Source: Pusillimonas sp. UBA3987 (GTDB lineage Bacteria > Pseudomonadota > Gammaproteobacteria > Burkholderiales > Burkholderiaceae_B). Taken from it: DNA of 64,000 nt. Positions 6,891 through 18,724 of this stretch are shown here, in pieces; positions within the stretch are counted from its first letter, which is position 1; each line of letters begins with the position of its first letter. Where the stretch lies: the NCBI GenBank assembly GCA_002384935.1, contig DGCD01000013.1, positions 1 through 64,000 on the forward strand, in the 5' to 3' direction. Below the pieces are notes generated by a model. The model saw only the letters and a list, made by a program, of their open reading frames with translations, searched no databases and was not told the origin of the DNA. Position numbers and translations under genes: made by a program.

Positions 6891-8620
6891 AGCGTTTTCG
6901 TTTTCATGACAGCCCCGTGTTGAGCGTACAGATGCCCTTGTGGCGTTCGCGTCTTGTCTTGGTGTTAATGCTGCTCGGCTTTTTGGCCATTGCCGCCAAA
7001 GCGCTGTATCTGCAGGGTTTGTCGAATGACTTCCTGCAGCAGCAAGGAGAGCGACGCTACGAGAAAACATTGGTATTGCCGGCAACCCGAGGCAAAATAT
7101 TTGATCGTTCGGGGCAGGTTGTCCTGGCCTCCAGCGTACCGGCCCGCGCGATCTGGACGGTGCCTGAAGACGCACAGAAAGCAACGCCACAGCAATTAAA
7201 CGAGTTGGCTCGCTTGCTGGATATGCCACTGGATGAAGTTCGTGGGCGCCTTGAAAACATCAAGCGCAACTTTGTTTATATAAAGCGGCAGGTCCCGGTT
7301 GATACGGCGCAGAAAATAGCGCAATTAAAGATTCCCGGCATTCATCAGCAGGCAGAGGTGCTTCGCTCTTACCCTGAAGGTGGAATGACAGCCCACATAG
7401 TGGGTTTTACCAATGTGGAAGATCGCGGCATCGAAGGGATCGAGCTTGCATTTGATGATTTGCTGTCTGGCGAGCCCGGCACCCGACGTGTTATTAGAGA
7501 CCGCTTAGGGCGTGTGGTTGAAGACGTGCAGGCAGCCATTCCTCCGGTTCATGGCAAGGACTTGTACCTGTCGATTGATGCAGGGGTGCAGTACGATTTG
7601 TTTTCCGCCCTGGAAAATGCATTGGCCAAGAATAAAGCAGCGGCAGCTGCGGGTGTGGTTGTCGATGTGAGAACAGGAGAAATTCTTGCGTTGGTCAGTT
7701 TGCCTACTTATGATCCTAATCAGGGTGCCAGTCGCCGGGGGAACGCGTTACGCAACAGGGTGATGGTTGATACGTTTGAACCCGGATCGATTATGAAGCC
7801 GTTTACCGTCGCCTTGGCTTTGGATCTTGGCCGTGTTCGGCCAGATACCAAATTCGATACCGGTAATGGCAGATACCGCTATCAAGGTGCCGTGATTTCC
7901 GATGTGTCGCGTAATGGCATTGTTGATGTGGGCGGTGTCTTGCGTCGTTCAAGCAATATTGGCATGACGATGATTTCCGAGCTGCTGACTTCACAGGAAA
8001 TGTGGACTAATTTCACTCAGCTTGGGTTCGGTCGTGCGCCAAATGCCAATTTCCCCGGTGTGGCCGAAGGGCGTTTGCGTCCCTGGGAGCGCTGGCGTCC
8101 CATAGAGCGGGCGACCATGGCCTATGGTTATGGTTTGTCGGCTTCTTTGCTTCAAATCGCACATGCATATACCGCGTTTGCACGCAACGGTGATATGGTC
8201 TCCCTGACGCTTGCGCGTCGTCAGGGAAAGCCAACCAGTGTGCAGGTTTTTTCTCCCCAAGTCGCCGCGACTGTGCGCGCCATGCTTGATGAGGCGGCGG
8301 GCCGTGATGGTGCGACATTGGCGCAGGTTCAAGCCTACAGTGTTGCGGGGAAGAGTGGAACCGCCAGAAAATTGGTTGACGGCAAATACAGTACAAAACA
8401 ATATCGCAGTTCCTTCGTTGGATTTGCCCCCGTTTCCGACCCTCAAATTGTCGTGGCGATTTCACTCGATGAGCCTCATGCAGGTGTGTATTACGGTGGG
8501 CGTGTTGCGGCACCGGTATTCTCAGAGGTTGTTGCAAGCAGTTTGCGTCGTCTGGGTGTTCAACCTGATGCGCCACTCGAACCCGTTCTGGCGGCAGGGC
8601 CGGAAGGAGCGCGGCGATGA
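6887..8620 (+). CDS. ftsI: Peptidoglycan transpeptidase FtsI (PBP3)
   Basis: The septal class B penicillin-binding protein, which crosslinks peptidoglycan at the division site. The 577-residue protein has a short cytoplasmic head, one membrane helix (about residues 23-42), an N-terminal pedestal domain, and a C-terminal transpeptidase with the three catalytic motifs: SIMK (nucleophile Ser301, Lys304), SSN (355-357) and KSGT (489-492). Its length matches E. coli FtsI (588). It overlaps ftsL and murE/F by four bases each and is expected to work with FtsW, encoded further down the cluster. Confidence 0.97.
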   Translation: MKRFRFHDSPVLSVQMPLWRSRLVLVLMLLGFLAIAAKALYLQGLSNDFLQQQGERRYEKTLVLPATRGKIFDRSGQVVLASSVPARAIWTVPEDAQKATPQQLNELARLLDMPLDEVRGRLENIKRNFVYIKRQVPVDTAQKIAQLKIPGIHQQAEVLRSYPEGGMTAHIVGFTNVEDRGIEGIELAFDDLLSGEPGTRRVIRDRLGRVVEDVQAAIPPVHGKDLYLSIDAGVQYDLFSALENALAKNKAAAAAGVVVDVRTGEILALVSLPTYDPNQGASRRGNALRNRVMVDTFEPGSIMKPFTVALALDLGRVRPDTKFDTGNGRYRYQGAVISDVSRNGIVDVGGVLRRSSNIGMTMISELLTSQEMWTNFTQLGFGRAPNANFPGVAEGRLRPWERWRPIERATMAYGYGLSASLLQIAHAYTAFARNGDMVSLTLARRQGKPTSVQVFSPQVAATVRAMLDEAAGRDGATLAQVQAYSVAGKSGTARKLVDGKYSTKQYRSSFVGFAPVSDPQIVVAISLDEPHAGVYYGGRVAAPVFSEVVASSLRRLGVQPDAPLEPVLAAGPEGARR

Positions 8621-11409
8621 GCGCTAGTCAAATTCTGGGTTGGTTAAGAGAGCGTGTTGGCCCGCAAGCAGATTTGTGCCTTGATTCCCGCCAGGTGAGC
8701 CCGGGGGACGTGTTCTTTGCGTGTCCGGGGTACGCTGGCGACGGCCGTGACTACATTGCCCAGGCCATAGCTCAGGGTGCTGCTGCGGTGGTAACCGAGC
8801 TCATGCCAGACGCTGCCCAGGCCGCGTCCTTGTCAGTGCCTGTGCTTGAAGTTGATTCGTTGCAGCAGCAGTTGGGACAAATCGCGCATGAGTGGTATGG
8901 CCGTGTGTCCGCGAAGATGTCGGTTATTGCCATCACGGGTACCAACGGTAAGACCTCGACTGTGCATTGGATCGCACAAGCCTTGAACGACGCGGGTGTG
9001 CCCTGCGGGACGATCGGAACGCTCGGTGTTGTTATGCCGGATGGCACTGTGTTTGAAGGCCATTTAACAACACCCGATGTGTTGTCGGTACATCGTTTTC
9101 TGGCTCAGATTTATCTGGCCGGTGCACAGGCAGTTGCGCTTGAGGCTTCATCGATTGGTCTTGATCAAGGCCGCCTTGATGGCGTCGAGATTACGATTGC
9201 CGGATTTACCAATCTCAGTCGAGACCATCTCGATTATCACGGGACGCTCGAAAGCTACGAGGCCTCGAAACGGGCTTTGTTTGAAAGATCGTCTGTCCGG
9301 CAGGTTGTGACAAATCTTGATGATGCTGTGGGTCTGAAAGTTTTTGCAGTTGATCGGGCCGTCCAAATGCTGGGTTACTCAACCCGGTCATGTGAAGGTG
9401 TTTCAGTGCGGGCTGGTGAGATTCATGCCGGTCCGCATGGACTCGTATTCAATCTGGCCTTGCCCGACGGTGTGGTCCAGATTGTGACTCGTCTGGTGGG
9501 CCAGCATACTGTGTCGAATCTGCTGTTGGTTGCCGGTGTGCTTCATTTTCTGGGGTGGGCGGTTGTGAAGGTTGGACGTGTGCTGGGACAGCTCACTTCA
9601 GTGCCCGGGCGTATGGACGTGGTTGAGCCGGTCGTGGCTGGTGGAGAGCTTGTCAGGCAGCCGATGGTTGTTGTGGACTACGCCCATACACCTGACGCCC
9701 TTGAGCGCGCATTGGAGGCGCTTCAGGGCATGGCCCAGGCGCGTGGCGGTTGTCTGCATTGCGTATTTGGTTGTGGTGGTGATCGTGATCGCGGCAAGCG
9801 TGCAATGATGGGCGAAATTGCCGGGCGCCTGGCAGATAAAGTGGTGTTAACCAGCGATAATCCGCGCAGTGAGTATCCACAGGCAATTCTTGAAGAAGTT
9901 GCGGCCGGACTGTCGGGCCAGGATTATCAAATTGTGGTGGATCGCTCGGAAGCGATTCTGCAAACGGTTTGGTCTGCTGCCTCGCAGGATGTGGTGCTGC
10001 TGGCAGGAAAAGGTCATGAGACCTATCAGGATATTAATGGTCAAAAGTTACCTTTTGATGACCGCGAGTGGGCCCGCGCGGCACTTTTGTTTTTAACCGA
10101 GCCGACCCTGAGCACGGACACGCGCACGCTCGCGGCAGGTCAGGTGTTTATTGCACTTACGGGTGAACGGTTCGACGGACATCGCTATCTGTCCCAGGCG
10201 CTGAGTGCCCAGGCGTCGATGGCGTTGGTTGAAAGTCGCACCGAGCCATCCGATCTGGCGCAGATTGTACTGGGCGATACTCGCAAGGCGCTGCAAACGC
10301 TGGGTCGCGCCTGGCGCAAACGTTTCGACATTCCTCTTATTGCTGTTACCGGCAGTAATGGGAAAACCACGACAAAAGAGATGATCGCGTCCATCCTGCG
10401 TGCGTGGCAGGGCGGAAATATGCTGTCGACCGAAGGAAACCTCAATAATGATTTGGGTGTTCCCTTAACGCTTTTGCGTTTGCGGCATCATCATCGCGTT
10501 GCCGTGCTGGAGCTGGGAATGAACCATCCAGGAGAGATTGGTTTGCTGGCAGCAATGGCTCTGCCAACCGTGGCTTTGGTGAACAATGCACAGCGGGAGC
10601 ATCAGGAGTTCATGCATACGGTAGAGGCCGTGGCACGCGAGAATGGGTCTGTGTTGCAGGCGCTGCCGTCAAACGGCGTTATGGTTTTCCCCGGTGACGA
10701 TGATTACACCGGGCTCTGGCAGAAACTTGGCGATGGACGCCGATGCGTGTTGTTTGGCCTGACGGAAGATGTGGATGTTGGCGCGGAGCATATCCAGGCT
10801 AAGCCAAGCCAGACTATTTTTGAACTGAAGACGCCCATCGGGACGTCGGTTGCGTGTTTGAATGCGGCAGGTTTGCACAACTTGCGTAACGCCTTGGCTG
10901 CGGCTGCGTGCTCGGTGGCCGCGAATGTGCCTTTTGAAGCGATTGTGCGCGGACTGGAACAGTTCAATCCGGTTGCTGGTCGCATGCAGTTTTATTCTTT
11001 GTACGACGGTTTTCAACTGGTTGATGACACGTATAACGCGAACCCCGATTCAGTGCGGGCCGCGATTGATGTGCTGGCAGAGTTAAGCGGTCGCAAGGTA
11101 CTTGTGCTGGGCGCCATGGCCGAAGTGGGTGATCAGGGTCCGCAAATGCATCAGGAGGTTGGCCGCTATGCACGCGAAAAAAATGTTGATGTCTTGCTGA
11201 CGCTGGGAGCAGCCGCCAGGGATTGTGCCGTTGCCTTCGGCGAGCGGGCTCAGTCTTTTGACGACATCGACGCTTTGTATTCGGTGCTGCGCGGTTTGAT
11301 GCCTGCCCATGTGTTGGTGAAAGGCTCGCGCAGCAGCAGGATGGAACGTGTGGTTCACGCCATGGAACAAAAACAATCATTGAATGGGGGAGCACACCAT
11401 GTTGCTTGA
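8617..11409 (+). CDS. murE/murF: Bifunctional MurE-MurF ligase (gene fusion)
   Basis: One 930-residue frame carries two consecutive cytoplasmic amino-acid ligases of peptidoglycan synthesis. The N-terminal MurE half (about 1-488) has the ATP loop GTNGKT (108-113), the DNPR motif (414-417) that marks meso-diaminopimelate as substrate, and KGHE (465-468). The MurF half (about 495-930) has GERFDGH, ATP loop GSNGKTT (579-585) and [10 protein letters not shown], and adds D-Ala-D-Ala. The junction is tight: MurE ends after FDDREWA (480-486), and MurF sequence is recognisable from about residue 499, so roughly the first 25 residues of a free MurF are missing. Such fusions are known in Bordetella and relatives. 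No stop or frameshift interrupts the frame. Confidence 0.97.
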   Translation: MSASQILGWLRERVGPQADLCLDSRQVSPGDVFFACPGYAGDGRDYIAQAIAQGAAAVVTELMPDAAQAASLSVPVLEVDSLQQQLGQIAHEWYGRVSAKMSVIAITGTNGKTSTVHWIAQALNDAGVPCGTIGTLGVVMPDGTVFEGHLTTPDVLSVHRFLAQIYLAGAQAVALEASSIGLDQGRLDGVEITIAGFTNLSRDHLDYHGTLESYEASKRALFERSSVRQVVTNLDDAVGLKVFAVDRAVQMLGYSTRSCEGVSVRAGEIHAGPHGLVFNLALPDGVVQIVTRLVGQHTVSNLLLVAGVLHFLGWAVVKVGRVLGQLTSVPGRMDVVEPVVAGGELVRQPMVVVDYAHTPDALERALEALQGMAQARGGCLHCVFGCGGDRDRGKRAMMGEIAGRLADKVVLTSDNPRSEYPQAILEEVAAGLSGQDYQIVVDRSEAILQTVWSAASQDVVLLAGKGHETYQDINGQKLPFDDREWARAALLFLTEPTLSTDTRTLAAGQVFIALTGERFDGHRYLSQALSAQASMALVESRTEPSDLAQIVLGDTRKALQTLGRAWRKRFDIPLIAVTGSNGKTTTKEMIASILRAWQGGNMLSTEGNLNNDLGVPLTLLRLRHHHRVAVLELGMNHPGEIGLLAAMALPTVALVNNAQREHQEFMHTVEAVARENGSVLQALPSNGVMVFPGDDDYTGLWQKLGDGRRCVLFGLTEDVDVGAEHIQAKPSQTIFELKTPIGTSVACLNAAGLHNLRNALAAAACSVAANVPFEAIVRGLEQFNPVAGRMQFYSLYDGFQLVDDTYNANPDSVRAAIDVLAELSGRKVLVLGAMAEVGDQGPQMHQEVGRYAREKNVDVLLTLGAAARDCAVAFGERAQSFDDIDALYSVLRGLMPAHVLVKGSRSSRMERVVHAMEQKQSLNGGAHHVA

Positions 11410-12571
11410 GTTGGCGCGGTGGTTGTCTGACGAGCACATTCGTGCATTTGCGGTGTTTGAATACATTACGCTGCGTGCCGTGCTTGCATGTGCAACGGCA
11501 TTATTGATCGGTCTGGTTGCGGGCCCGGCCGTCATTCGCAGACTGACGGCGTTGAAAATCGGGCAAGCGGTGCGCAGTTACGGTCCGCAAACTCATTTGG
11601 TCAAGACGGGTACCCCCACCATGGGTGGAGCGCTGATCCTCATTGCGATTGCAGTCAGTACGCTTTTATGGGCAGATTGGACCAATCGTTTTGTTTGGGT
11701 CGTGCTGTTGGTTACTTTCGGTTTTGGCTTGATCGGCTGGGTGGATGACTATCGCAAGGTGGTGCATCGCGACCCCGAGGGAATGAAGTCGCGCCACAAG
11801 TTTTTCTGGCAGGCACTGATTGGTATTGTCGCTGCTGTGTATCTTGCCTTTGCTGTGTCCGCGCCGGCCAATGCCGATTTGTGGCCGCTATTCACGAATT
11901 GGATTTCAAGTGGTTTCACGATGGCTTTGCCTGAAAGGGCCGACTTGATTGTGCCGTTCTTCAAAAGTGTCAGTTATCCGCTGGGTGTGTTCGGCTTTGT
12001 TGCGCTGACCTGGTTTGTGATTGTGGGGTCGAGCAATGCCGTGAATCTCACTGACGGCCTGGATGGCCTGGCGATTATGCCCACCGTGATGGTGGGCAGT
12101 GCGCTTGGTATTTTCGCTTATGTGGTCGGGCGGGTCGATTACTCCAAGTATTTGCTGTTTCCCTATATTCCAGGTGCGTCCGAGATTATGGTGCTGTGCG
12201 CTGCCATTGCCGGGGCAGGCCTGGCCTTTCTGTGGTTCAACACCTACCCGGCTCAGGTTTTCATGGGTGATGTGGGTGCTTTGGCCCTGGGTGGTGCGCT
12301 GGGGACTATCGCCGTTATTGTGCGCCAGGAAATTGTGCTGTTCATCATGGGCGGCGTATTCGTCGTGGAGACTTTGTCGGTCATGATGCAGGTGGCTTAC
12401 TTCAAGTACACGAAAAGACGTTATGGCGAAGGCCGGCGAATATTCCGAATGGCGCCTTTGCATCATCACTTTGAGGTAGGCGGTTGGAAAGAAACGCAGG
12501 TCGTCGTGCGTTTCTGGATTATCAGCATGATGCTCGTGCTGGTAGGTTTGGCAACTTTGAAATTACGGTGA
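11399..12571 (+). CDS. mraY: Phospho-N-acetylmuramoyl-pentapeptide transferase MraY
   Basis: The integral membrane enzyme that transfers phospho-MurNAc-pentapeptide to undecaprenyl phosphate, forming lipid I. The 390-residue protein has about ten membrane helices and the family motifs [14 protein letters not shown] (Asp-Asp), [13 protein letters not shown] and the HHHFE loop near the C-terminus. The ATG at 11399 is chosen because GGGGGAG lies six bases upstream; it overlaps the end of murE/F by 11 bases. A start five codons earlier is possible but has no ribosome binding site. Confidence 0.96.
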   Translation: MLLELARWLSDEHIRAFAVFEYITLRAVLACATALLIGLVAGPAVIRRLTALKIGQAVRSYGPQTHLVKTGTPTMGGALILIAIAVSTLLWADWTNRFVWVVLLVTFGFGLIGWVDDYRKVVHRDPEGMKSRHKFFWQALIGIVAAVYLAFAVSAPANADLWPLFTNWISSGFTMALPERADLIVPFFKSVSYPLGVFGFVALTWFVIVGSSNAVNLTDGLDGLAIMPTVMVGSALGIFAYVVGRVDYSKYLLFPYIPGASEIMVLCAAIAGAGLAFLWFNTYPAQVFMGDVGALALGGALGTIAVIVRQEIVLFIMGGVFVVETLSVMMQVAYFKYTKRRYGEGRRIFRMAPLHHHFEVGGWKETQVVVRFWIISMMLVLVGLATLKLR

Positions 12572-14103
12572 GCAGTTTGGTGGAATATCGATTTCCTTCC
12601 TTGCCAGTTGATCGTCCGGTTCTGATTTTGGGACTGGGTGAGACCGGTTTGGCCGCGGCTTTGTGGTGCGCACGTGCGAACGTGCCGCTGCGGGTGGTCG
12701 ACACCCGTGACGACCCACCGGGCTGGGATCGGTTAAGGGAAGTCGTTGATGCGTCAAAGATTGAATATTTTTTCGGTGCTGACGCTTTGGCAGCGTCCAG
12801 CCTGGATTCGGTTGCCAGTGTGGTAATCAGCCCCGGTTTGGAGCCCAACGCGCCAGGCGTGTCGGCGTTCCTTGGCCAAGCGCAAGAGCGCAATATTGAA
12901 GTCATTAGTGAAATTGAATTGTTTGCGCGCGCCCTGGCTGATTTGCGCGAGCAAGGTTATGCGCCCCAGGTATTGGCCGTAACGGGGACAAATGGAAAAA
13001 CAACAGTAACCGCGATGACGCGTCATTTGGCGCAGGCATGCGGGTTGTCGGCGGTTGCGGCAGGCAATATCAGCCCGGCGGCGCTAGCTGTATTAATGAG
13101 TAGTCTGGATGCAGGTCAGCTCCCCGACGTATGGATTCTGGAGCTTTCCAGCTTCCAGTTGGTTTCAACACACAGTTTGAATCCCAAAGCAGCAACGGTG
13201 TTGAATATTTCGCAGGACCACCTCGATTGGCATGGTTCGGTGCAGGCGTATGCACAGGCGAAAGCCAGGCTTCTGCAGTGGGCAGACATCGCGGTGGTTA
13301 ATCGCGACGACGCCAACGTTCTTGCGATGGCGAATGGTCTTGAGTCACTATCGATTCGCAGTTTCGGCTCAGATCGTCCGCGTTTTGTCGGCGATGTCGG
13401 ACTTGATTCCGGGCAGGGGGTGAACTGGTTGTTGGCGGCCGAGCCGGACGACTTTGATATTCCGCAGCCGGCCCGGCGTCGTAAAGGTGCCGATATGCCA
13501 GCGCGCAAGGCGGGCCGGGTCGTGCAACTGATGCCCAGTGATGCACTGCGGGTACGGGGCCGTCACAATGCAATGAACGCCTTGGCAGCGCTCTTGCTGG
13601 TGCGCGCCCTCGATCAACCATGGGCCCCGCTGTTGCACGCTGTGCGTGATTATGCCGGCGAGCCTAATCGTACAGAATTCGTTCGTTCGGTCTCGGGCGT
13701 TGATTTTATTAACGACAGCAAAGGGACGAATGTCGGCGCCGCCGTCGCGGCGCTGGAAGGGCTGGGCCAGGAGGTTGTTCTGATTGCCGGTGGGTTGGGC
13801 AAGGGGCAGGATTTTTCATTGCTGGCCCAGGCCGTATCCCGCCATGCAGTGGGCGTTGTGTTGATCGGCCAGGATGCCGGCTTAATTGAAGAAGCACTTA
13901 AAGGCGTCGACGTCCCCGTTGAACAGGCACCGGATATGGTGGCGGCGGTTGGCAGTGCCATGTCGATGGCTCATGCCGGGCAGGCGGTTTTGTTGTCGCC
14001 TGCATGCGCGAGCATGGACATGTTTCGCAATTATGCCCATCGGGCCCAAGCCTTTATTGATGCAGTTAATGCGCTTGCCCTGGATCACGGGGAGGTTGTA
14101 TGA
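12568..14103 (+). CDS. murD: UDP-N-acetylmuramoylalanine-D-glutamate ligase MurD
   Basis: Adds D-glutamate to UDP-MurNAc-L-Ala in the cytoplasm. The protein shows an N-terminal [11 protein letters not shown] nucleotide-binding stretch, the ATP loop [19 protein letters not shown], and the C-terminal FINDSKGTN and [10 protein letters not shown] motifs. The start is inferred as the GTG at 12568, overlapping the mraY stop (GTGA); a GTG at 12580 is an alternative. At 511 residues it is about 70 longer than E. coli MurD. Part of the excess is an Arg/Lys-rich insertion near residues 300-318. It overlaps ftsW by four bases. Confidence 0.94.
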   Translation: MSSLVEYRFPSLPVDRPVLILGLGETGLAAALWCARANVPLRVVDTRDDPPGWDRLREVVDASKIEYFFGADALAASSLDSVASVVISPGLEPNAPGVSAFLGQAQERNIEVISEIELFARALADLREQGYAPQVLAVTGTNGKTTVTAMTRHLAQACGLSAVAAGNISPAALAVLMSSLDAGQLPDVWILELSSFQLVSTHSLNPKAATVLNISQDHLDWHGSVQAYAQAKARLLQWADIAVVNRDDANVLAMANGLESLSIRSFGSDRPRFVGDVGLDSGQGVNWLLAAEPDDFDIPQPARRRKGADMPARKAGRVVQLMPSDALRVRGRHNAMNALAALLLVRALDQPWAPLLHAVRDYAGEPNRTEFVRSVSGVDFINDSKGTNVGAAVAALEGLGQEVVLIAGGLGKGQDFSLLAQAVSRHAVGVVLIGQDAGLIEEALKGVDVPVEQAPDMVAAVGSAMSMAHAGQAVLLSPACASMDMFRNYAHRAQAFIDAVNALALDHGEVV

Positions 14104-15293
14104 GTCTGTTTGCTGAACTTACTGGTGGCATTAATGCAGTGAAACCAGGACGTACACGTTTGCCGGTATTGGATATCAGCGTGCTGGTTGTTGCCGTGTC
14201 GCTGGTGTTGTTCGGTTTGCTGATGGTTTATTCGGCCTCGATTGCGCTGGCCGACGGGCCCCGTTACGCGAATTATGGCCGCTATTATTTTGTTTTCCGT
14301 CATACGACATTCATTGCATTGGGCTTTATCGCCGCTATTTTCGCGTTCAGCATTCCAATGCGTGTCTGGGAAAAGCTTGCCGTACCCTTGTTTTTATTAT
14401 GTTTGTTGTTGCTCGTGATTGTTTTGATTCCAGGTGTTGGTCGTGAGGTGAACGGTGCGCGTCGCTGGCTGCCCCTGGGGCCTGTTAATTTTCAGCCTTC
14501 CGAAATGATGAAGCTGGCTATTTGTCTTTACGCAGCCGCGTATACGGTGCGTAAAAGAGAGCATATGCACAGCTTTTTCAGAGGGTTTTTGCCCATGGCG
14601 TTTGCCTTGACTGCGGTTGGAAGCGCTGTGTTGCTTGAGCCGGACCTGGGCGCGTTTATTGTGATTGTTGCCATCGCTGTCGGGTTGTTGTTCATAGGTG
14701 GTCTCAATGGACGTCTGTTTTCAGCCTTGATCGGCATTCTGCTGACCAGTTTTGTGTTGTTGATCTGGCTGGCGCCGTGGCGCCGTGAGCGTTTGTTTGC
14801 ATATCTGGATCCCTGGAATCCCGACAACATCTACGGTAGTGCCTATCAGCTTTCCCATTCGCTGATTGCGTTGGGACGCGGCGAATGGTTCGGTGTCGGT
14901 CTCGGTGCCAGCGTCGAGAAGCTGCACTATCTGCCCGAAGCACACACCGACTTCATTGTCGCCGTGGTGGGTGAAGAGTTGGGGTTCGTGGGCGTATTGG
15001 CTGTCATCGCCGCGTTTCTCCTGCTGATATGGCGCGCCTTCGACATTGGTCGCCAGGCTTTTGCGATGGAGCGGGTATTCAATGGGCTGGTCGCTCAGGG
15101 CGTTGCTTTATGGTTTGGCATCCAGGCGTTCATCAACATTGGTGTATGCGTGGGCTTGCTGCCGACCAAAGGCCTGACATTACCCCTGGTCAGTTATGGC
15201 GGATCGGGCATTGTGATGAATATGGCGGCGGTCGCATTGTTATTGCGGGTTGATTTTGAGAATCGCAACATGATGAGGGGGAAAAGGACATGA
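14100..15293 (+). CDS. ftsW: Peptidoglycan glycosyltransferase FtsW
   Basis: A SEDS-family polytopic membrane enzyme that polymerises lipid II at the septum together with FtsI. The 397-residue protein has about ten membrane helices. Family motifs are visible: MVYSAS in the first helix, GAKRW-like [17 protein letters not shown], the large periplasmic loop with [16 protein letters not shown], and the C-terminal [16 protein letters not shown]. It overlaps murD and murG by four bases on each side, the usual place of ftsW in the cluster. Confidence 0.96.
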   Translation: MSLFAELTGGINAVKPGRTRLPVLDISVLVVAVSLVLFGLLMVYSASIALADGPRYANYGRYYFVFRHTTFIALGFIAAIFAFSIPMRVWEKLAVPLFLLCLLLLVIVLIPGVGREVNGARRWLPLGPVNFQPSEMMKLAICLYAAAYTVRKREHMHSFFRGFLPMAFALTAVGSAVLLEPDLGAFIVIVAIAVGLLFIGGLNGRLFSALIGILLTSFVLLIWLAPWRRERLFAYLDPWNPDNIYGSAYQLSHSLIALGRGEWFGVGLGASVEKLHYLPEAHTDFIVAVVGEELGFVGVLAVIAAFLLLIWRAFDIGRQAFAMERVFNGLVAQGVALWFGIQAFINIGVCVGLLPTKGLTLPLVSYGGSGIVMNMAAVALLLRVDFENRNMMRGKRT

Positions 15294-16363
15294 ATACCAA
15301 AACCCTTTTGATCATGGCGGGTGGTACAGGCGGTCATATCATGCCGGGTCTGGCTGTCGCCGAACAAATGCAGGATCGAGGCTGGCGCGTCGTCTGGTTG
15401 GGCCACCCTGAGAAAATGGAAGGGCGTTTGGTGGCCGCTCGCGGCATTCCCATGGAGCCTTTGCGCTTCTCCGGGCTGCGTGGCAAAGGCCTGGGCGCCT
15501 TATTGGCATTGCCGTTTCGCCTGGCGCGTGCATGCTGCCAGGCGCGCGCAGCCCTGCGCAGAACCCAGCCAGACGTTGTGTTGGGCATGGGCGGATATGT
15601 CGCCTTCCCCGGCGGTGTCATGGCCCGGATGGCGGGTATCCCGTTGCTGGTGCACGAGCAGAACGCGATTGCCGGTACGGCCAATCGCTGGCTGGCGCGG
15701 ATGGCCCGCAAGGTGCTGGTAGGGTTCCCGGGTGCGCTGCCGGGGGCACTAATGGTTGGTAATCCTGTGCGTTCAGATGTCATTTGCAAGTTGCCTGCGC
15801 AACAGCGGTATGGCCAGCGGCAGGGGCCGTTGCGTGTCCTGGTCCTGGGGGGAAGTTTAGGTGCGCGTCCGTTGAATCAGGTGGTGCCGGCCGCACTTGC
15901 CCTGATGCCTTCGCAGACACGCCCGGTTGTGACGCATCAGTCGGGTGAGCAGCATCTGGATAGTGTCCGGCACAGTTATGAAACGAATGGAGTAAGCGCA
16001 GACTGCGTCGCGTTTATTGAGGATATGGGGGCCGCTTTGGCTGAAGCTGATGTTTTGATTTGTCGCGCCGGTGCCATGACGGTGGCGGAAGTGGCCGCTG
16101 CAGGCGTTGCGGCTTTGTTTATTCCATTGCCTCATGCGATTGATGATCATCAAACGGCGAATGCGCGTTACCTGAGTGACTGTTCCGGTGGGTGGCTGCA
16201 GTCCCAGGAAGCTTTTACGCCCGAGTGGCTCGCCGACTGGTTGGGGGGCCAAACACGCTCCGGGTTGGCTGCCGTTGCCGGCCATGCACATGAACATGCG
16301 TTTTTGAATGCGGCCCAAATGATTGCCGATGCATGTGAAAGTGCAGTCAGGAGGTCAGCATGA
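15290..16363 (+). CDS. murG: UDP-GlcNAc:lipid I N-acetylglucosaminyltransferase MurG
   Basis: A GT28 glycosyltransferase at the inner face of the cytoplasmic membrane that converts lipid I to lipid II. The 357-residue protein shows the N-terminal [12 protein letters not shown] loop, the [11 protein letters not shown] loop, [13 protein letters not shown], the second G-loop [11 protein letters not shown], and the UDP-sugar site [16 protein letters not shown] with [14 protein letters not shown]. The order matches E. coli MurG (355 residues). Start and stop overlap both neighbours by four bases. Confidence 0.97.
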   Translation: MNTKTLLIMAGGTGGHIMPGLAVAEQMQDRGWRVVWLGHPEKMEGRLVAARGIPMEPLRFSGLRGKGLGALLALPFRLARACCQARAALRRTQPDVVLGMGGYVAFPGGVMARMAGIPLLVHEQNAIAGTANRWLARMARKVLVGFPGALPGALMVGNPVRSDVICKLPAQQRYGQRQGPLRVLVLGGSLGARPLNQVVPAALALMPSQTRPVVTHQSGEQHLDSVRHSYETNGVSADCVAFIEDMGAALAEADVLICRAGAMTVAEVAAAGVAALFIPLPHAIDDHQTANARYLSDCSGGWLQSQEAFTPEWLADWLGGQTRSGLAAVAGHAHEHAFLNAAQMIADACESAVRRSA

Positions 16364-17766
16364 AGCATCGAATTCAGAGCATTCACTTTGTCGGTATCGG
16401 TGGCTCCGGAATGAGCGGCATTGCCGAGGTGCTGTTGAATCTTGGATATGCCATCAGTGGCTCGGATATCCAGGAGTCGGCCGTCACAAAGCGTTTGGCC
16501 TCGTTGGGTGCGCGGGTCATGATTGGTCACGACGCCGCCAATGTCAAAGGCGTGGGGGCGTTGGTCACCTCAACGGCTGTCACATCAGACAACCCGGAGG
16601 TATTGGCTGCGCGCGCTGCGCGTATTCCGGTTGTTCCGCGTGCTTTGATGCTTGCTGAACTGATGCGGTTGAAGCGTGGTATTGCCGTTGCGGGAACACA
16701 TGGCAAGACGACGACAACCAGTCTTGTTGCCAGTGTGCTGGCTGGCGGCGATCTTGATCCCACTTTTGTGATCGGAGGACGCCTGACTTCGGCTGGTGCC
16801 AATGCCCGTTTGGGCCAAGGCGATTACATCGTTGTTGAGGCAGATGAGTCTGATGCGTCATTTCTTAACTTGCTGCCCGTGATGGCAATCATCACCAATA
16901 TCGACGTAGACCATATGGATACTTATGGTCACGATGTAGCCCGATTGAAAAGTGCATTCATCGAATTTACCCATCGTCTTCCCTTTTATGGAAGTGCAGT
17001 GGTTTGCAGTGACGATGCGTATGTAAGGGAGATTATTCCTTTCATTTCGCGCCCGGTAACCACTTATGGTTTCAATGAGGAAGCACTGATTCGCGCAACC
17101 AACGTGCAACCACGCGAGGCAAGAATGTCGTTCGACGTGATGCGCCGCACCTCGTCCGGGGAGTTGCCCGTGCTGTCGATTGATTTGAATCTGCCGGGTC
17201 GCCACAATGTGCAGAACGCCCTGGCGGCCATTGCCGTTGCCACGGAGCTGGGTGTCGAGGACGCTGCGATCGTATCGGCGCTGGCTGAGTTTAATGGCGT
17301 GGGCCGGCGCTTCACCCAGGTCGGAAGTTTCCCGGTATCGGTTGAACACGGCGGCGGCTCATTCACCCTGATCGACGATTACGGGCATCATCCGGTTGAG
17401 ATGCAGGCAACCCTTGAGGCGGCTCGCGGCGCCTGGCCGAATCGCCGCATTGTGCTGGCATTTCAGCCTCATCGATATACCCGTACGCGGGATTGTTTCG
17501 AGGATTTCGTGAAAGTTTTGAGTCGTGCGGATGCGGTATTGCTGACAGAGGTGTATGCCGCCGGCGAACCCGCGCTCGTCGCGGCTGATGGTCGCGCGTT
17601 GACGCGAGCCGTACGTGTTGCCGGCAAGGTAGAGCCGGTGTTTGTTGAAAATGTTACCGATATGCCCCAGGCTATTTTGGATTTTGTTGAAGACGGCGAT
17701 GTCGTGATTGTGATGGGGGCCGGATCAATCAGTAAAGTGCCGTCGCGAGTGGGAGAGTTGGTATGA
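16360..17766 (+). CDS. murC: UDP-N-acetylmuramate-L-alanine ligase MurC
   Basis: The first Mur ligase, which adds L-alanine to UDP-MurNAc. The 468-residue protein begins with the dinucleotide-like [15 protein letters not shown], followed by the ATP loop [47 protein letters not shown] and DDYGHHPVE, all standard for MurC. It lies between murG and ddlB with four-base overlaps. No murB is present in this cluster, so MurB must be encoded elsewhere. Confidence 0.97.
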   Translation: MKHRIQSIHFVGIGGSGMSGIAEVLLNLGYAISGSDIQESAVTKRLASLGARVMIGHDAANVKGVGALVTSTAVTSDNPEVLAARAARIPVVPRALMLAELMRLKRGIAVAGTHGKTTTTSLVASVLAGGDLDPTFVIGGRLTSAGANARLGQGDYIVVEADESDASFLNLLPVMAIITNIDVDHMDTYGHDVARLKSAFIEFTHRLPFYGSAVVCSDDAYVREIIPFISRPVTTYGFNEEALIRATNVQPREARMSFDVMRRTSSGELPVLSIDLNLPGRHNVQNALAAIAVATELGVEDAAIVSALAEFNGVGRRFTQVGSFPVSVEHGGGSFTLIDDYGHHPVEMQATLEAARGAWPNRRIVLAFQPHRYTRTRDCFEDFVKVLSRADAVLLTEVYAAGEPALVAADGRALTRAVRVAGKVEPVFVENVTDMPQAILDFVEDGDVVIVMGAGSISKVPSRVGELV

Positions 17767-18716
17767 ATCGGGATTATGGTCGCGTAGGTGTTCTGTACGG
17801 CGGCAGCTCTGCAGAGCGTGAAGTTTCCCTGAGGTCTGGCCAGGGCGTTTATGAAGCGTTGCGCAGCCGGGGAGTGGATGCACATTTGTTTGATACTGGA
17901 GAACGCACGCTTACGGAACTGGTTCAGTCGGGTTTCGATCGTGTGTTTATTGCGCTGCACGGGCGCTATGGTGAGGATGGAACAGTACAGGGCTTGCTGG
18001 AGCTGATGGGCGTTCCCTATACCGGCAGCGGGACGATGGCGTCGAGCCTGGCCATGAACAAAATCATGACTAAGCGCATCTGGTTGAATGCGGGTTTGCC
18101 GACACCTGGCTATGCAGTGGTGCAATCGGAAGAAGAACTCGATGACGCGCTGTTGCATGTGGGCATGCCGTTGGTGGTCAAGCCGCCACATGAGGGTTCA
18201 ACCCTTGGTATTACCAAGGTGACGGACGAGGGTGATGTGCTGGCGGCGTATCGGTTGGCCGCACGGTTTGACGCTGAAGTGCTGCTCGAGACCTTTGTGG
18301 AAGGGCGCGAACTCACCGTGCCTGTCTTGGGCAAGGGCCGCGAGGTAAGGGCGCTGCCGGCGATTGAAATTATTGCGCCGGGAGGCAATTACGACTACGA
18401 ACATAAGTATTTGTCGAACGATACGAATTATGTGTGTCCGGCTGAAGTGGGCAAAGAGCTGACGGTGCAATTAATTCACTTGGCGGAGCAGGCCTATCTT
18501 GAGTTGGGCTGCGAGGGCTGGGGGCGTGCCGATTTCATGCTGGATAAACAGGGTCAGCCCTGGTTGCTTGAAATGAATACGTCCCCCGGGATGACAAGCC
18601 ATTCCCTGGTGCCGATGGGTGCAGCGGCAGCAGGCATGGATTATGCCGATTTGTGCATGGCTATTCTGGATACGGCGTCTTGCAAGGTGCAGGCGTCGGA
18701 CCCCATGAGTCTGTAG
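17763..18716 (+). CDS. ddlB: D-alanine-D-alanine ligase
   Basis: An ATP-grasp enzyme that makes the D-Ala-D-Ala dipeptide used by the MurF half of the fusion upstream. The 317-residue protein shows [17 protein letters not shown] near the N-terminus, [38 protein letters not shown], and the C-terminal [15 protein letters not shown] with metal and D-Ala contacts. Length fits DdlB (306 in E. coli). It overlaps murC by four bases and is followed after eight bases by ftsQ. Confidence 0.97.
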   Translation: MNRDYGRVGVLYGGSSAEREVSLRSGQGVYEALRSRGVDAHLFDTGERTLTELVQSGFDRVFIALHGRYGEDGTVQGLLELMGVPYTGSGTMASSLAMNKIMTKRIWLNAGLPTPGYAVVQSEEELDDALLHVGMPLVVKPPHEGSTLGITKVTDEGDVLAAYRLAARFDAEVLLETFVEGRELTVPVLGKGREVRALPAIEIIAPGGNYDYEHKYLSNDTNYVCPAEVGKELTVQLIHLAEQAYLELGCEGWGRADFMLDKQGQPWLLEMNTSPGMTSHSLVPMGAAAAGMDYADLCMAILDTASCKVQASDPMSL

Positions 18717-18724
18717 AAGGAGTA

